Shown here in pieces: positions 10,492 through 20,256 of a DNA stretch of 64,000 nucleotides; within the stretch, counting starts at the first letter, position 1, and each line of letters opens with the position of its first letter. The stretch comes from Gammaproteobacteria bacterium (GTDB taxonomy: Bacteria > Pseudomonadota > Gammaproteobacteria > Steroidobacterales > GCA-2729495). A program made the position numbers and the translations under genes. A model generated the notes under the pieces. It had not been told where the DNA came from. It did no database searches and saw nothing but the letters and a program-made list of their open reading frames with translations. The stretch is taken from positions 434,001-498,000 of the forward strand of contig CP054183.1 in assembly GCA_015709695.1 (NCBI GenBank), given 5' to 3'.

Positions 10492-10848
10492 TCAGGCGAG
10501 ATCGCTGACGCTGTGGAAGCCGCGGCTGTCGAGCGCGGCGGCAATGGCCAGCACGACTTCGGACGGCACCTGGCGGATCAGCTTCCCCGAGGCGTCGACC
10601 ATGCGCATGACGGTGCGGCCACTGCCCGGATCCATCTGGAATTCGAGCTGCCGCTGCGAGTCGCGCAGGTAGCTGTTGATCTGCTCGACTGCCTTTTCGA
10701 TGCTCGCGACGTCCATCACCGGCGCGGGAGCCGGCGACGATTTGCCGGCTGGCGGCAGGTCCTTGCCACCTTCCGCATGGGTCGGCTGGGGTCGGCCGCT
10801 GGCCGGCGCGGCTGGCGCCGGATGGCTGCCTGTTGCCATGACGTTCAT
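10492..10848 (-). CDS. flaG: Flagellar protein FlaG
   Basis: FlaG is a small protein that affects filament length in polar flagellates. The 118-residue product has a Pro/Ala-rich N-terminal 45 residues. The conserved FlaG domain follows: AVEQINSYLRDSQRQLEFQMDPGSGRTVMRMVD and IRQVPSEVVLAIA. A GGAGG ribosome site precedes the ATG. It lies between fliC and fliD, as in Pseudomonas and Vibrio. Confidence 0.92.
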   Translation of the reverse strand: MNVMATGSHPAPAAPASGRPQPTHAEGGKDLPPAGKSSPAPAPVMDVASIEKAVEQINSYLRDSQRQLEFQMDPGSGRTVMRMVDASGKLIRQVPSEVVLAIAAALDSRGFHSVSDLA

Positions 10849-10890
10849 CTATCGCCTCCGCAACCTGGTCGCTTCTCGATCGCCGCGAAG

Positions 10891-10917
10891 CGGTGGCCGG
10901 CATCCTGCCGGCCACCG
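10891..10917 (-). terminator. Strong hairpin after flagellin gene
   Basis: A perfect 12-base-pair stem (10891-10902 with 10906-10917) closes on a three-base loop, 24 bases beyond the fliC stop. It has no downstream T-run on the minus strand, so it may stabilise the abundant fliC mRNA or act as a partial terminator before flaG. Confidence 0.6.
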
Positions 10918-10940
10918 CCCGCGTTTCGTCACTCTCGCGC

Positions 10941-12383
10941 CTAGCCGCGGAGCAGACCCAGCACCACCTGCGGGGCGGCGTTGGCCTGGGCCAACACGGC
11001 CACACCGGCCTGCTGCAGGATCTGCGCCTTGGTCAGCGATGCCGTCTCGGCGGCGAAGTCCGCGTCCTGGATGCGGCTGCGGGACGCCGTGAGGTTCTCC
11101 GACACCGCCTGGAGGTTCGAGATCGTCGACTCGAAGCGGTTCTGGATGGCGCCGAACTGGCTGCGCAGCGAGGACACCGAGGTCAGTGCCGCATCCACGC
11201 GCTGGATGGCGCTGTTGGCGTTGGCCACCGAGGTGACCGCGACCGAGGCCAGCGTGGTGGTGTCCTTGGCAATCGAGGTGACACTGAAGCCGATGTCCGC
11301 CTGGGTGCCGCCGAGGGTGATGTTCTCGGAGGCCGCCAGCGTCAGCGTGCCACGCAGCGTGCCTTCCTGGGCGGCGGCGATGCCGGTGCCCGAGGCGGTG
11401 CCCGTGCCGTTGGCGATGGTCTCGGCGACCACCACGTTGCGGCCGTCAGCGGCCGTGAGCGTCAGGCTCGAGCCGGACACGGAGGCCGAGACGCCCGTCT
11501 GCGCGGAGAACAGGTTCACCTGCGCGGCGACGTCGGCCACCGTCAGCGAGCCGCCGCTGGCGATGTTGCCGGTGCCCGCGTAGATGGCCACGCCGTTGAC
11601 CGTCAGGTTGTAGGTGGAGGTGCCACCCGCGCTGCTGACCGTGTTGAAGGTGCCCGTGCTGGCGTTGGTGGCCGTGGCGGTCAGGCCCGAGACGCCGGCG
11701 CCGTTGATCGCCTGCAGCTTGGCCCAGGCGCTGTCGGAGGTCTGGCCGGCCTGCGTGCCCGCGGTGCTGGCACGGACGGAAACAGCCGTTCCGGTCCCCA
11801 CGGCGATGGTCACGCTGCCATCCGTGAGTGCGTTGGCCGTCACGGCGCCGCCGGTGGCGGTGGCGATCTGGCCAAGCTGGTCGGCGCGCACGCCGGTGGT
11901 CAGGTTGACGTTGATCGTCTCGCCGACGTTGGCACCGACCTGGAACTGGGCGGAGCCGAAGCTGCCGTCGAGGACCTTCTGGCCGTTGAACGAGGTCTGC
12001 GAGGCGATCCGGTTCACTTCCGCCAGGCGCTGCTGGACTTCCTGGTCCAGGGCGGCGCGGTCGGAGGCGGAGTTGGTCGCGTTGGCGGACTGCACGGCCA
12101 GCTCGCGGATGCGCTGCAGGTTGTTGGTCAGCTCGTCGAGCGCGGACTCGGCGGTCTGCGCGAGGGAGATGCCGTCGTTGGCATTGCGCACCGCCTGGTT
12201 CAGGCCGCGGATCTGCGTGGTGAAGCGGTTGGCGATCGCGAGGCCGGCGGCATCGTCCTTGGCGCTGTTGATGCGCAGGCCGGACGAGAGCCGCTGCAAC
12301 GCGGTCTGCAGCGTGCTGTCGGAACGCGACAGGTTGCGCTGGGCGTTCAGCGACAGGACGTTGGTATTGATGACTACTGGCAT
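10941..12383 (-). CDS. fliC: Flagellin FliC
   Basis: The filament subunit is 480 residues. Its N-terminal D0/D1 region ([18 protein letters not shown], then [20 protein letters not shown]) and C-terminal D1/D0 region ([19 protein letters not shown], ending QVVLGLLRG) are conserved. The exposed central part (about 170-385) is rich in Ala/Thr/Ser and Gly and is variable in this family. A strong AAGGAGG ribosome site sits 6 bases before the ATG, and a sigma-28 promoter lies about 115 bases upstream. It is the only flagellin gene in the window. FlgM, FliS and FlaG are encoded nearby. Confidence 0.98.
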   Translation of the reverse strand: MPVVINTNVLSLNAQRNLSRSDSTLQTALQRLSSGLRINSAKDDAAGLAIANRFTTQIRGLNQAVRNANDGISLAQTAESALDELTNNLQRIRELAVQSANATNSASDRAALDQEVQQRLAEVNRIASQTSFNGQKVLDGSFGSAQFQVGANVGETINVNLTTGVRADQLGQIATATGGAVTANALTDGSVTIAVGTGTAVSVRASTAGTQAGQTSDSAWAKLQAINGAGVSGLTATATNASTGTFNTVSSAGGTSTYNLTVNGVAIYAGTGNIASGGSLTVADVAAQVNLFSAQTGVSASVSGSSLTLTAADGRNVVVAETIANGTGTASGTGIAAAQEGTLRGTLTLAASENITLGGTQADIGFSVTSIAKDTTTLASVAVTSVANANSAIQRVDAALTSVSSLRSQFGAIQNRFESTISNLQAVSENLTASRSRIQDADFAAETASLTKAQILQQAGVAVLAQANAAPQVVLGLLRG

Positions 12384-12497
12384 GACGGCCCTCCTTAAGG
12401 GTCTTCGGTTCCTGGTCAGGCGTGCTCTGCGGATCCTGTCGCCCGCATGCCTTGCGGCGGGGGCTTCGTCGGAGGCCGTGGAGCCTTTGCGACGGTT

Positions 12498-12524
12498 TTA
12501 TCGGCAGTCCCGCGAATGCCTTGA
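12498..12524 (-). promoter_or_regulatory. Sigma-28 (FliA) promoter of fliC
   Basis: On the minus strand TCAA, 15 bases, GCCGATAA. The -10 is a full match to the FliA consensus and the -35 matches TAAA at three of four positions with exact spacing. The expected start near 12490 gives a leader of about 105 bases. Confidence 0.85.
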
Positions 12525-12576
12525 AGCGGGGAAGCGTGACCGGGTTCGCAGATTGGCGCTGTCGCGCCGGTGCCGT

Positions 12577-12592
12577 GCCCCGGGGACGGGGC
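12577..12592 (-). terminator. Short hairpin after flgL
   Basis: GCCCCG-GGGA-CGGGGC forms a 6-base-pair GC-only stem 20 bases beyond the flgL stop, upstream of the fliC promoter. There is no T-run, so it is only a candidate end of the flgKL transcript. Confidence 0.3.
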
Positions 12593-12611
12593 CGGAAGGC
12601 CGTGGCGCGGC

Positions 12612-13805
12612 CTAGAGCAGGTCGAAGAGCGAGAGGCTGCGCGTCTGCGCGAAGACCTTCTGTGCGGCTTCCAGGCCGGTCAGCTGGGTCTCGAGATCGG
12701 AGATGGCCTTCGGGTAGTCGACGTCGCGGACGCTGGAGAGGGTGGTCTGCAGCTGCAGGGCCAGCTCGTCGTTGTTGGACTTCTGCTCGTCGACCGCCGC
12801 CAGGCGGGAGCCGACACCGCTGCGGACATCGTCGAGGTGCCGTTCGGCCTGGTCGAGGTCGAGCAGCACGGCATTGAGACGAGTCTGGAATGCGGCCCGG
12901 CCCCGGGGCGAGGCGCTGTCGCTCTCCAGCGCACCGGCCAGCCGGTCGACCATGGCGAAGATGCTGTCGTGGTCGCTGGCGGCGATGCTGAAGCTGTCGC
13001 CCGCCGCCGGCGCGCCATTGAACGTGACCGAGATGCCACGGAACTGGATCGCGTCGCCCGTCTGCCAGCTGCCGCTGGCGATGGTGGCGCCGCCGGAATC
13101 GGTGACCGTCCAGGCGCCCGGTCCGGTGAAGCTGATGCTGTAGTCGTCGGCAACCCAGGAAGAGGGATCGGTCACCGTGGCCGCGGAGAAGAACGCCGTG
13201 CCCTGGTTGCCGGCATTGCCGGTGACCGAGAAGCTGCCGTTGCCGTTGCGGATGCGGAAGAACACGTCCGATCCCGCATCGCCCTCGCGCAGGCTGCGGT
13301 TCTCGCCCACACGCTGCAGGCGCACGCCGTCGTCGCCGTTGTACACCGCCACGCCGCCGCTGAGGGTCACCGGCTGGCCGGCCACGGCATTGCCGCCGAA
13401 CAGGTAGCGCCCTTCGCCATCCTGGCTGTTGGCGCTGTCGACCATGCCGGCGAGCAGTTCGCGGATCTCGGCGGCGATGGCCTTGCGGGTGTCGTTGGTC
13501 TGCACGCCGCCGCCGGCCTCGACCGCGAGCTCGCGCACCCGGGCCAGCGCGTCCTGCACGTTGCTGAGCGCGCCTTCCTCGAGCGACAGGCGCCGGCGCA
13601 CGGCCTCGCCACTCGCCTGGAAATTCTCCAGCCGGCCGAGGCCCTGCTTGAGCGAGACCACCTGGCTGGCACCGCCGGGATCGTCGCCGGCGGTATTGAT
13701 GCGCAGGCCGGAGCTGACCTGCTTCTGGATGCGGGCCATCGCCGCCTGGCGCCGGTAGACGTCAGCCAGCCACTGGACCTGGATGGACTTGGATGAGACA
13801 CGCAT
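12612..13805 (-). CDS. flgL: Flagellar hook-filament junction protein FlgL (HAP3)
   Basis: FlgL forms the second junction layer between hook and filament. The 397-residue product begins MRVSSKSIQVQWLADVYRRQ and has flagellin-like terminal regions (SSGLRINTAGDDPGGASQVV at about 32-51, C-terminal YPKAISDLETQLTGLEAAQKVFAQTRSLSLFDLL). Beta-rich inner domains carry the sugar-like FNGAPAAGDSFSI pattern common to HAP proteins. It directly follows flgK with two bases between. Confidence 0.95.
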   Translation of the reverse strand: MRVSSKSIQVQWLADVYRRQAAMARIQKQVSSGLRINTAGDDPGGASQVVSLKQGLGRLENFQASGEAVRRRLSLEEGALSNVQDALARVRELAVEAGGGVQTNDTRKAIAAEIRELLAGMVDSANSQDGEGRYLFGGNAVAGQPVTLSGGVAVYNGDDGVRLQRVGENRSLREGDAGSDVFFRIRNGNGSFSVTGNAGNQGTAFFSAATVTDPSSWVADDYSISFTGPGAWTVTDSGGATIASGSWQTGDAIQFRGISVTFNGAPAAGDSFSIAASDHDSIFAMVDRLAGALESDSASPRGRAAFQTRLNAVLLDLDQAERHLDDVRSGVGSRLAAVDEQKSNNDELALQLQTTLSSVRDVDYPKAISDLETQLTGLEAAQKVFAQTRSLSLFDLL

Positions 13806-13807
13806 GG

Positions 13808-15700
13808 CTAATTCAGGATCCCGAGCAGGGTGCGGAACAGGTCGTCGGAGACGCCGATCATCTTGCTGGCGGCCATGTAGGCCTGCTGGTAGCGCAGCAT
13901 GTTGGCGGCTTCCTCGTCGAGATTGACGCCGGACGCTGCCTCGACGTCGATGCCGGCCTGCTCCTGCAGTGCCGCCTGCACGTCGGCGTCCTGCCGGCTG
14001 CGCTGGGCGGCGGCACCGACGCTGGAGAGCAGCCGGGAGGACAGCTGGTCCACGGAGATCTGGCCGGCGCCGAGGAAGCCCCGGGTGCCCGTGCCGGCCA
14101 GTGCCAGGGCATTGCTGTTGTCGCCACTTCCGGGACCGGTGGGGCGGATGCCGAAGCGGTCACCGGCCGCCACGCTACCTGCGAGCCGCACCGTCCAGCC
14201 GTTGAAGCTGATGATGCCGCCGCTGCCCAGGGCAAGCGGGCCGCTGAGGTCGTTGTTGCCGGCATCGTAGATGCGATAGCTCGTCGGCGAATCGAAGCGC
14301 ACTTCCACCGGTTGCAGCAGGCTGGCGTTGCCGGTGTCGGGCGGGGCGGCCATGCTGATGGTGGCGCTGCCCGAATTGGCGAGAGCACGCGAAGCCGCCA
14401 CCGGACCGGCGGCTGCGATGGCTGCCGGATCGCCGATGGCCAGGCCGATGCGGCCCGCCGCGTCGGCGACCGGCCGGACGAGAAAGCGGTCGCCGCTGGC
14501 CGCGCCGGGACCGACCACCACCGCGACGCCATCGAAGCTGAAGGGATTGGCGGCGGTGCCGGTACCGGTCATGCCGAGCACCTGGCCCGTGCTGCCGTCG
14601 CGGAGCGACCAGGTCGCGCCATCGAGGCGCAGCTCGTAGTCGCGGCCCTGCAGGCTGGCCGGGTTGGTGATCGTGGCGGTCACGGACGCCGTGCCGGTGT
14701 TGCGGGCATCGTGCAGCACCGTCGGCGTGCCGGTGGTGAAGAAATCCCCGCCGAGGTTGCCGTTGGCATCGACGCCCATGGCGTGCTGGGCATTGAAGGC
14801 GCTGGCGAGGCTGGTTGCCAGCAGCCCCAGCTCGCGCCGCGCCGGGTCGAGCGCCCCGTTGCGGAATGCCAGCAGGCCGCCGAGCGTGCCACCGGTCACC
14901 TGCCGGCCGATCGGCCGCGCTTCGGTACCGAAGTCGATGCTCAGGCTGCCGCGCGTCGGATCGAAACTGTCCGGGGACAGGGTCAGGGTGGCGCTGTTCA
15001 TGCCCAGCACCAGCGGCTGGCCGTTGCCGACCATGACGTTGGTGGTGCCGTCGGCCTGCGGCACGACGGTGATGTCGAGTTCGCCGCTCAGCTGGGCCAG
15101 CAAGGCATCGCGCTGGTCCGCCAGGTCGTTGCTGCCGGAGATGCCGCGGCCGATGGCGGCGTTGATGTCGGCCAGCTGGGCGGCGATGTTGCTGACGCGG
15201 GTGGCGGAGTCCTGCAGGCGCCGGTTGATCTCGTTGTCCAGGCCGCGCAGCTGCGAGTCGAGCTGCTGGAACCGTTGCATCAGCGAATCGCCCTGCTGCA
15301 GCAGCTGCTGGCGGTTCGATGCCGAGCTCGGGTCGCGCGCGAGCAGCTCGACCTGGTCGAAGAACGACTGGATGGCGCTGTGGATGCCGTGGTCGGGACT
15401 GCCGAGCAAGGTGTCCAGGCGCGCCGTCATGTCGGCCATCGCCGTGGCGCGTTCGCTGCTGCTGGTGGCCCCGCGCAGCGCCTCGGTGAGGAAGCTGTTG
15501 ACCATGCGCTCGACGCCGACCACGCGCGCGCCGGAACCCAGGTCCGCCGTGAGGCCGGCACCCGCGGTGACGCCCTCCACCTGCACGATGCGCCGGCGCA
15601 CATAGCCGTCGGTGCCGGCATTGGCCACGTTGTTGCTGGTGGTCTCCAGGCCCCGCTGTGCGGCGACCAGTCCGGTCAGTGCGGTGTTGATGATCGACAT
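13808..15700 (-). CDS. flgK: Flagellar hook-associated protein FlgK (HAP1)
   Basis: FlgK is the first hook-filament junction protein. The 630-residue product starts MSIINTALTGLVAAQRGLETTSNNVANAGTDGYVRR, the rod/hook-family N-terminus with the NNVANA motif. Its C-terminus ends with the matching EEAANMLRYQQAYMAASKMIGVSDDLFRTLLGILN. The centre contains repeated beta-rich modules with GDRFLVRP and GDRFGIRP. The length is within the family range (540-680). Confidence 0.96.
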   Translation of the reverse strand: MSIINTALTGLVAAQRGLETTSNNVANAGTDGYVRRRIVQVEGVTAGAGLTADLGSGARVVGVERMVNSFLTEALRGATSSSERATAMADMTARLDTLLGSPDHGIHSAIQSFFDQVELLARDPSSASNRQQLLQQGDSLMQRFQQLDSQLRGLDNEINRRLQDSATRVSNIAAQLADINAAIGRGISGSNDLADQRDALLAQLSGELDITVVPQADGTTNVMVGNGQPLVLGMNSATLTLSPDSFDPTRGSLSIDFGTEARPIGRQVTGGTLGGLLAFRNGALDPARRELGLLATSLASAFNAQHAMGVDANGNLGGDFFTTGTPTVLHDARNTGTASVTATITNPASLQGRDYELRLDGATWSLRDGSTGQVLGMTGTGTAANPFSFDGVAVVVGPGAASGDRFLVRPVADAAGRIGLAIGDPAAIAAAGPVAASRALANSGSATISMAAPPDTGNASLLQPVEVRFDSPTSYRIYDAGNNDLSGPLALGSGGIISFNGWTVRLAGSVAAGDRFGIRPTGPGSGDNSNALALAGTGTRGFLGAGQISVDQLSSRLLSSVGAAAQRSRQDADVQAALQEQAGIDVEAASGVNLDEEAANMLRYQQAYMAASKMIGVSDDLFRTLLGILN

Positions 15701-15751
15701 GGCATGGGTTCCATCGCGGTCTTCGTCGGGTCTTCAGTGGCTACCGCTGCC

Positions 15752-16786
15752 CTAGGGCTTCGGCATGCCCACGAAATTCTTGAGGCCGTCGAGCACCTCG
15801 TTCAGGCGCGTGCCACCGAGGATTGAACGTAACTTCTGCGCATAGGCGGGATCGGTGGCGTAGCCTGCCGCCTGCAGCGAATCGGCGAATTTCCCGGCCT
15901 GGGTACCCTGGCGCAGGGCATCCGTGTAGCGCGGGTTGGTCTTCAGGAACTGCACATAATCCGCGAACGCGGCACCGAGGTCCGGATAGGCGCGAAAGGC
16001 GGCCAGCCTCGGCCTGGGCAGGCCATCCTCGAATTCCAGTGTGCGCACCGTCACACGCGCGCCGTCCCAGCCGCGGTCGGCCTTGATGTTGAAGGGGTTG
16101 TTGCCGCTCATGCCCTGGCCGTCGCGGGCCAGCTTGCGGCCCCAGCCGGTTTCCAGCGCGGCCTGGGCGATGATGGCCTTCGGGTCCACGCCCAGTTCGC
16201 GGCCCGCGGCCTGCGCATGGGGCAGGACATCGCGGACGAATTCCTCCGGCGAGGCCGGGTGCCAGTCCTGCCAGGACGGCCCGGTCCGCTCGCTGCCCGC
16301 GGCGGCTGTCTCGGGCAAGGCCAGCGACGGCAGCATCGCCGCCGCGGCCAGTTCCTCGTGCCCCGGCCGGGTAACCCGGAACTGCGCCAGGGGCGCCGAG
16401 GGATCGGCCTTGCCCGGCACCATGACCTGGTCACCGGCATCCGGGGCGCGCAGCGATGCCGCCTGCGCGGCGGCGGGCGCGAGCTGGCGGGTGAGGACCG
16501 TGGCCAGGCCCAGGCCTTCGCCACGGGTCATTTCCATGGCGATCTGCTGGTCGAACATGTCGCGGTAGGTGGTGTCGCTGCCATCGCCGAAGACGTCACT
16601 GGCCTGGCGCATGCTCTGCAGCATCATCTGCACGAACAGCGCCTCGAACTGGCGTGCGGCTTCCGGCGTCACCGTGCCGGCGTCGCGGGCGGCCGTCGCA
16701 CGCATCTGCGCCAGGCCGGCGAAGTCGGTGGCGGTGCGTGGCGCCTGGGTCGCGCTGGCGTCGAGATTGCCGGTGATGCCTGCCAT
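15752..16786 (-). CDS. flgJ: Rod assembly protein / peptidoglycan hydrolase FlgJ
   Basis: FlgJ caps the growing rod and hydrolyses peptidoglycan so the rod can pass. The 344-residue product is the two-domain form. An N-terminal rod-binding domain (about 30-115) contains AARQFEALFVQMMLQSMRQASDVFGDG. A C-terminal glucosaminidase-type domain (about 175-340) contains AQAALETGWGRKL with the catalytic Glu and NNPFNIKADRGWDG. Both halves look intact. It lies between flgI and flgK, as in Salmonella. Confidence 0.95.
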   Translation of the reverse strand: MAGITGNLDASATQAPRTATDFAGLAQMRATAARDAGTVTPEAARQFEALFVQMMLQSMRQASDVFGDGSDTTYRDMFDQQIAMEMTRGEGLGLATVLTRQLAPAAAQAASLRAPDAGDQVMVPGKADPSAPLAQFRVTRPGHEELAAAAMLPSLALPETAAAGSERTGPSWQDWHPASPEEFVRDVLPHAQAAGRELGVDPKAIIAQAALETGWGRKLARDGQGMSGNNPFNIKADRGWDGARVTVRTLEFEDGLPRPRLAAFRAYPDLGAAFADYVQFLKTNPRYTDALRQGTQAGKFADSLQAAGYATDPAYAQKLRSILGGTRLNEVLDGLKNFVGMPKP

Positions 16787-16798
16787 GGCCGGTGCCCG

Positions 16799-17938
16799 TC
16801 AGATCACCAGCAGTTCGGCGCGCAGGGCGCCGGCGGCGCGCAGCGCCTGCAGGATCGCCACCAGGTCGCCCGGTGCGGCACCGACCTCGTTGACGGCCCT
16901 GACGATGTCGTTGAGGTCCACGCCGGCCTTGAACAGGAACATGTGGTTGTTGCCCTGGCTGACGTCGATGTTCGACTGCGGTGTCACCACCGTCTGACCC
17001 TGCTCGGCGAAGGGCTGCGGCTGGCTGACATTGAAGTCCTCGGTGATGCTCACCACCAGCGAGCCGTGCGAGACGGCGGCCGGCGTCACCCGCACCTGGG
17101 AATTGATCACCACGGTGCCGGTGCGCGAGTTGACGATGACCCTGGCGGGCGCATCCCCCGGGGTCACGTCCAGGTTCTCGATGGCGGACAGGAAGGAGAT
17201 GCGTGCCGCCGCGTCCTGTGGCGCCGCGACGCGGATCGAGGTCGGGTCCAGCGGCAGCGCCGTGCCGGCGCCGAGCAGCCTGTTGATGCTGTCGGCGAGG
17301 CGCGTCGCGGTGGTGAAGTCGGGCTGGTTGAGGTTGAGCATCAGGTGGTCGGTGCCGGCGAACTGCGTCGGCACGGCGCGTTCCACCGTGGCGCCATTGG
17401 GAATGGTGCCCACGCTGGGCACGTTGATGGAGATCTTCGAGCCATCCTGCCCGGATATGCCCAGGCCGCTCACCGCGAGGTTGCCCTGGGAAATGGCATA
17501 GATCTGCCCGTCCATGCCCTTGAGCGGCGTCACCAGCAGCGTGCCGCCCCGCAGGCTCTTGGCGTTGGCGATGGAGGACACCGTGACGTCGATCGTCTGG
17601 CCGGGCTTGGCGAACGGCGGCAGCTCGGCGCTCACGGCGACCGCGGCAATGTTCTTCAGCTGCAGGTTGGAGCCCGGCGGCAGGGTGACGCCGAGGCGTT
17701 CCAGCATGCTGATCAGGCTCTGGGTGGTGAAGGGCGCCTGGGTGGTCTGGTCGCCGGTGCCATCGAGGCCCACCACCAGGCCGTAGCCGATCAGCTGGTT
17801 GTTGCGCACGCCGGCCACGGTGGCCACGTCCTTGATGCGCTCGGCGCGTGCTTCGGCGCCAAGCTGCATGAGCAGCAGCATCATGCCGGCGAGCAGCCAG
17901 GTGGTCTGCACGAGGCGGGCATTGTGGCGGGGATTCAT
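16799..17938 (-). CDS. flgI: Flagellar P-ring protein FlgI
   Basis: FlgI forms the periplasmic P-ring around the rod. Translation from the ATG at 17938 gives 379 residues with a signal peptide ([18 protein letters not shown], cleavage near residue 32). The family start of the mature protein follows ([32 protein letters not shown]), with [21 protein letters not shown] further on. The N-terminal residues [11 protein letters not shown] are a plausible positively charged signal n-region. It follows flgH and precedes flgJ. Confidence 0.96.
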   Translation of the reverse strand: MNPRHNARLVQTTWLLAGMMLLLMQLGAEARAERIKDVATVAGVRNNQLIGYGLVVGLDGTGDQTTQAPFTTQSLISMLERLGVTLPPGSNLQLKNIAAVAVSAELPPFAKPGQTIDVTVSSIANAKSLRGGTLLVTPLKGMDGQIYAISQGNLAVSGLGISGQDGSKISINVPSVGTIPNGATVERAVPTQFAGTDHLMLNLNQPDFTTATRLADSINRLLGAGTALPLDPTSIRVAAPQDAAARISFLSAIENLDVTPGDAPARVIVNSRTGTVVINSQVRVTPAAVSHGSLVVSITEDFNVSQPQPFAEQGQTVVTPQSNIDVSQGNNHMFLFKAGVDLNDIVRAVNEVGAAPGDLVAILQALRAAGALRAELLVI

Positions 17939-17976
17939 GGGGCGGGGACTCCTGTGTCCGGTCGGCGCGGCACGCC

Positions 17977-18654
17977 TCACAGCGGCCAGAACTTCATGAA
18001 GAATCGCGTGATCAGCCCCGGGCGGTTGGCGTCGGGGACCAGGCCGTTGCCGCTGTAGGTGATGCGGGCATCGGCCACCTTGTAGGAGGGTATGGAGTTG
18101 TCCACGGCCACGTCCGCCGGGCGCACGATGCCGGAGATCTGCACGTATTCCTCGCCCTGGTTGAGCGTCAGCCACTTCTCGCCACGCACCCGCAGGTTGC
18201 CGTTGGGCAGCACCTCGGCCACGGTCACGGTGATGTTGCCGTCGAGGCGGTTGCTCTGGCTGCTGGAGCCCTTGCCGTTGAATTCCTGGTCGGTTTCCCA
18301 GCTGTTGCTGAGGATCTCCTTGCCGTTGGAGGTGACCGGGCCGCCCAGCAGCGTCGGCGAGCCGGTGTCGGTCTTGCTCTCCTTGCTGGCGTCGGTGCTC
18401 GCGCTCTTCGAGGCCTGGGTGCGCTCGGCCAGCCGCACCGTGATGGTGTCGCCGACGCGCCGCGCCTTGTTGTCCTCGAACAGGGCGATGGACGTGGTGG
18501 GCCGGTACACGGCGCCGCTCTCCGGCGGCGGCAGGGCCGCCTCCTGCGGGATGGCGGCCGGGTAGGCGCCCGGCTGCTGGCCGACGACGCTGCTGCAGGC
18601 GGCCAGCACCAGCAGGGCGGCGACGATGGCGGAGCGGACGATGGGGCTGCTCAT
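17977..18654 (-). CDS. flgH: Flagellar L-ring lipoprotein FlgH
   Basis: FlgH is the outer-membrane L-ring protein. The 225-residue product has a lipoprotein signal with lipobox LLVLAAC, so the mature cysteine is about residue 20. Conserved blocks include [51 protein letters not shown] and the C-terminal RFFMKFWPL. It lies between flgG and flgI. Confidence 0.96.
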   Translation of the reverse strand: MSSPIVRSAIVAALLVLAACSSVVGQQPGAYPAAIPQEAALPPPESGAVYRPTTSIALFEDNKARRVGDTITVRLAERTQASKSASTDASKESKTDTGSPTLLGGPVTSNGKEILSNSWETDQEFNGKGSSSQSNRLDGNITVTVAEVLPNGNLRVRGEKWLTLNQGEEYVQISGIVRPADVAVDNSIPSYKVADARITYSGNGLVPDANRPGLITRFFMKFWPL

Positions 18655-18666
18655 GGGGATGCCTGC

Positions 18667-19449
18667 CTACAGGTTGTTGTTCAGGTACTGCAGCATCTGG
18701 TCGCTGACCGCGATGGCCTTGGAGTTCATCTCGTAGGCGCGCTGCGTCTCGATCATGCCCACCAGCTCCTCGACCACGTTGACGTTGGAGCCCTCCAGCG
18801 CGCCCTGCACTAGGTCGCCACGGCCCTCGAGGTTGGGGTTGCCGATCTGCGGCGTGCCGCTGGCGGCGGTCTCGACCAGCATGTTCTGGCCCCGCGGCTG
18901 CAGGCCGGCGGGGTTGATGAAGTCGGCGATCTGCAGCGTGCCCAGGGTCACCGGATCCACCTGGCCCGTGACCTTCGCCTGGATCAGGCCGTCGGGCGAG
19001 ATGGTGACGGCAGTCACGCCGTTCGGCACCGTGATGGACGGCTGGATCTCGTAGCCCGAGGCAGTCACCAGCCGGCCCTCGGAATCGATCTTGAAGGAAC
19101 CGTCGCGGGTGTAGGCCTGCGTGCCATCGGGCAGCAGCACCTGGAAGAAGCCGCGGCCGCTGATCATGACGTCGAAGGGGTTGCCGGTGTTGACCGTCGA
19201 GCCCTGGTTGAAGGTCTTCTCGGTGGCCACGACGCGCACGCCGGTGCCGAGCGTCAGCCCGGTGGGCTTCTCGGTGTTCTGCGAGGTGGCGCCGCCCGCC
19301 TGGGAGACGTTCTGGTAGAGCAGGTCCTCGAAGATGGCCCGGCCCTTCTTGAAGCCGTTGGTGTTGACGTTGGCCAGGTTGTTCGAGACCACGGTCATGC
19401 GCGTCTGTTGCGCATCGAGACCGGTTTTTGCGACCCACAGTGATTCCAT
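18667..19449 (-). CDS. flgG: Flagellar distal rod protein FlgG
   Basis: FlgG builds the distal rod. The 260-residue product (family 260-262) begins [35 protein letters not shown] and ends [39 protein letters not shown], both characteristic. A conserved internal [22 protein letters not shown] block is present. It is preceded by flgF and followed by flgH. Confidence 0.97.
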   Translation of the reverse strand: MESLWVAKTGLDAQQTRMTVVSNNLANVNTNGFKKGRAIFEDLLYQNVSQAGGATSQNTEKPTGLTLGTGVRVVATEKTFNQGSTVNTGNPFDVMISGRGFFQVLLPDGTQAYTRDGSFKIDSEGRLVTASGYEIQPSITVPNGVTAVTISPDGLIQAKVTGQVDPVTLGTLQIADFINPAGLQPRGQNMLVETAASGTPQIGNPNLEGRGDLVQGALEGSNVNVVEELVGMIETQRAYEMNSKAIAVSDQMLQYLNNNL

Positions 19450-19488
19450 GTTGCTTGCTCCTGATCACGCCGCCTCGTGCGGCTGGCC

Positions 19489-20232
19489 TCAGCCGCCGGC
19501 CCGCATCAGGCGGGCAGTGGCAGCCTCGTTCTCGTCCGCCGCGTGCATGGCGCGGACCTGCATCTCGTAGGCGCGTGACAGCTCGATCATCTCGACCAGG
19601 GCTGCCGTGGCATTGACGTTGGACGCTTCCAGCTCGCCGCTGGCGATGGTCACCGTGGCATCCGCCGGCGCCTCGCTGCCATCGGCCATGCGGAACAGCC
19701 CGTTGTCGGACCGCAGCATCTCCTCCGGCGGCGGATTGACCAGCCGGATGCGGTCCACCACCGCGATGGCATTGGGAGTCTGGCCCTGCGGCACGATGGA
19801 GATCTGCCCGTCGTTGCCGATGTAGAGCTGCTGGAAGGCGGGAATGGAGATCGGCCCGCCGCTGCCCTTCACCAGTTCGCCGGAAGCGGTTTCCAGCAGG
19901 CCGGCGGCATTGATGCGCAGGTTGCCCGCCCGGGTATAGGCCTCGTTGCCTGCCGCATCCTGCACGGCGATCCAGCCCTGGCCCTGGATGGCGATATCCA
20001 GCTCCCGCCCGGTGTGCATCATGGTGCCGACGTCGGGGTTCCAGGCATCCGGCAGCGAGACGGGGTTGACGCGCGTGGCCAGCCCGGGGCCGCCGACCGC
20101 GGCGCTGTCCACCGCCCGGCGCACCTCGCGGAAGCCGGTGGTGCTGGCGTTGGCGATGTTGTGGGCGACCACCGACTGGGCCCGCATGGCCTCGCGGGCG
20201 CCGGTCATGGCGACGTAGATCATGCGGTCCAT
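19489..20232 (-). CDS. flgF: Flagellar proximal rod protein FlgF
   Basis: FlgF is a proximal rod subunit. The 247-residue product begins [36 protein letters not shown] and includes the FlgF/FlgG-type [21 protein letters not shown] block. The C-terminus is [25 protein letters not shown]. The VAMTGA start and slightly shorter length separate it from FlgG. It is 24 bases after flgE. Confidence 0.96.
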   Translation of the reverse strand: MDRMIYVAMTGAREAMRAQSVVAHNIANASTTGFREVRRAVDSAAVGGPGLATRVNPVSLPDAWNPDVGTMMHTGRELDIAIQGQGWIAVQDAAGNEAYTRAGNLRINAAGLLETASGELVKGSGGPISIPAFQQLYIGNDGQISIVPQGQTPNAIAVVDRIRLVNPPPEEMLRSDNGLFRMADGSEAPADATVTIASGELEASNVNATAALVEMIELSRAYEMQVRAMHAADENEAATARLMRAGG

Positions 20233-20256
20233 GGCAACCTCGTCCCGCTAGGCGGC

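Noticed and set aside
20233-20256. Sigma-54-like GGGAC...TTGC before flgF
   Set aside because: The spacer is one base too short and the site touches the flgF start codon. Sigma-54 tolerates little spacing change.
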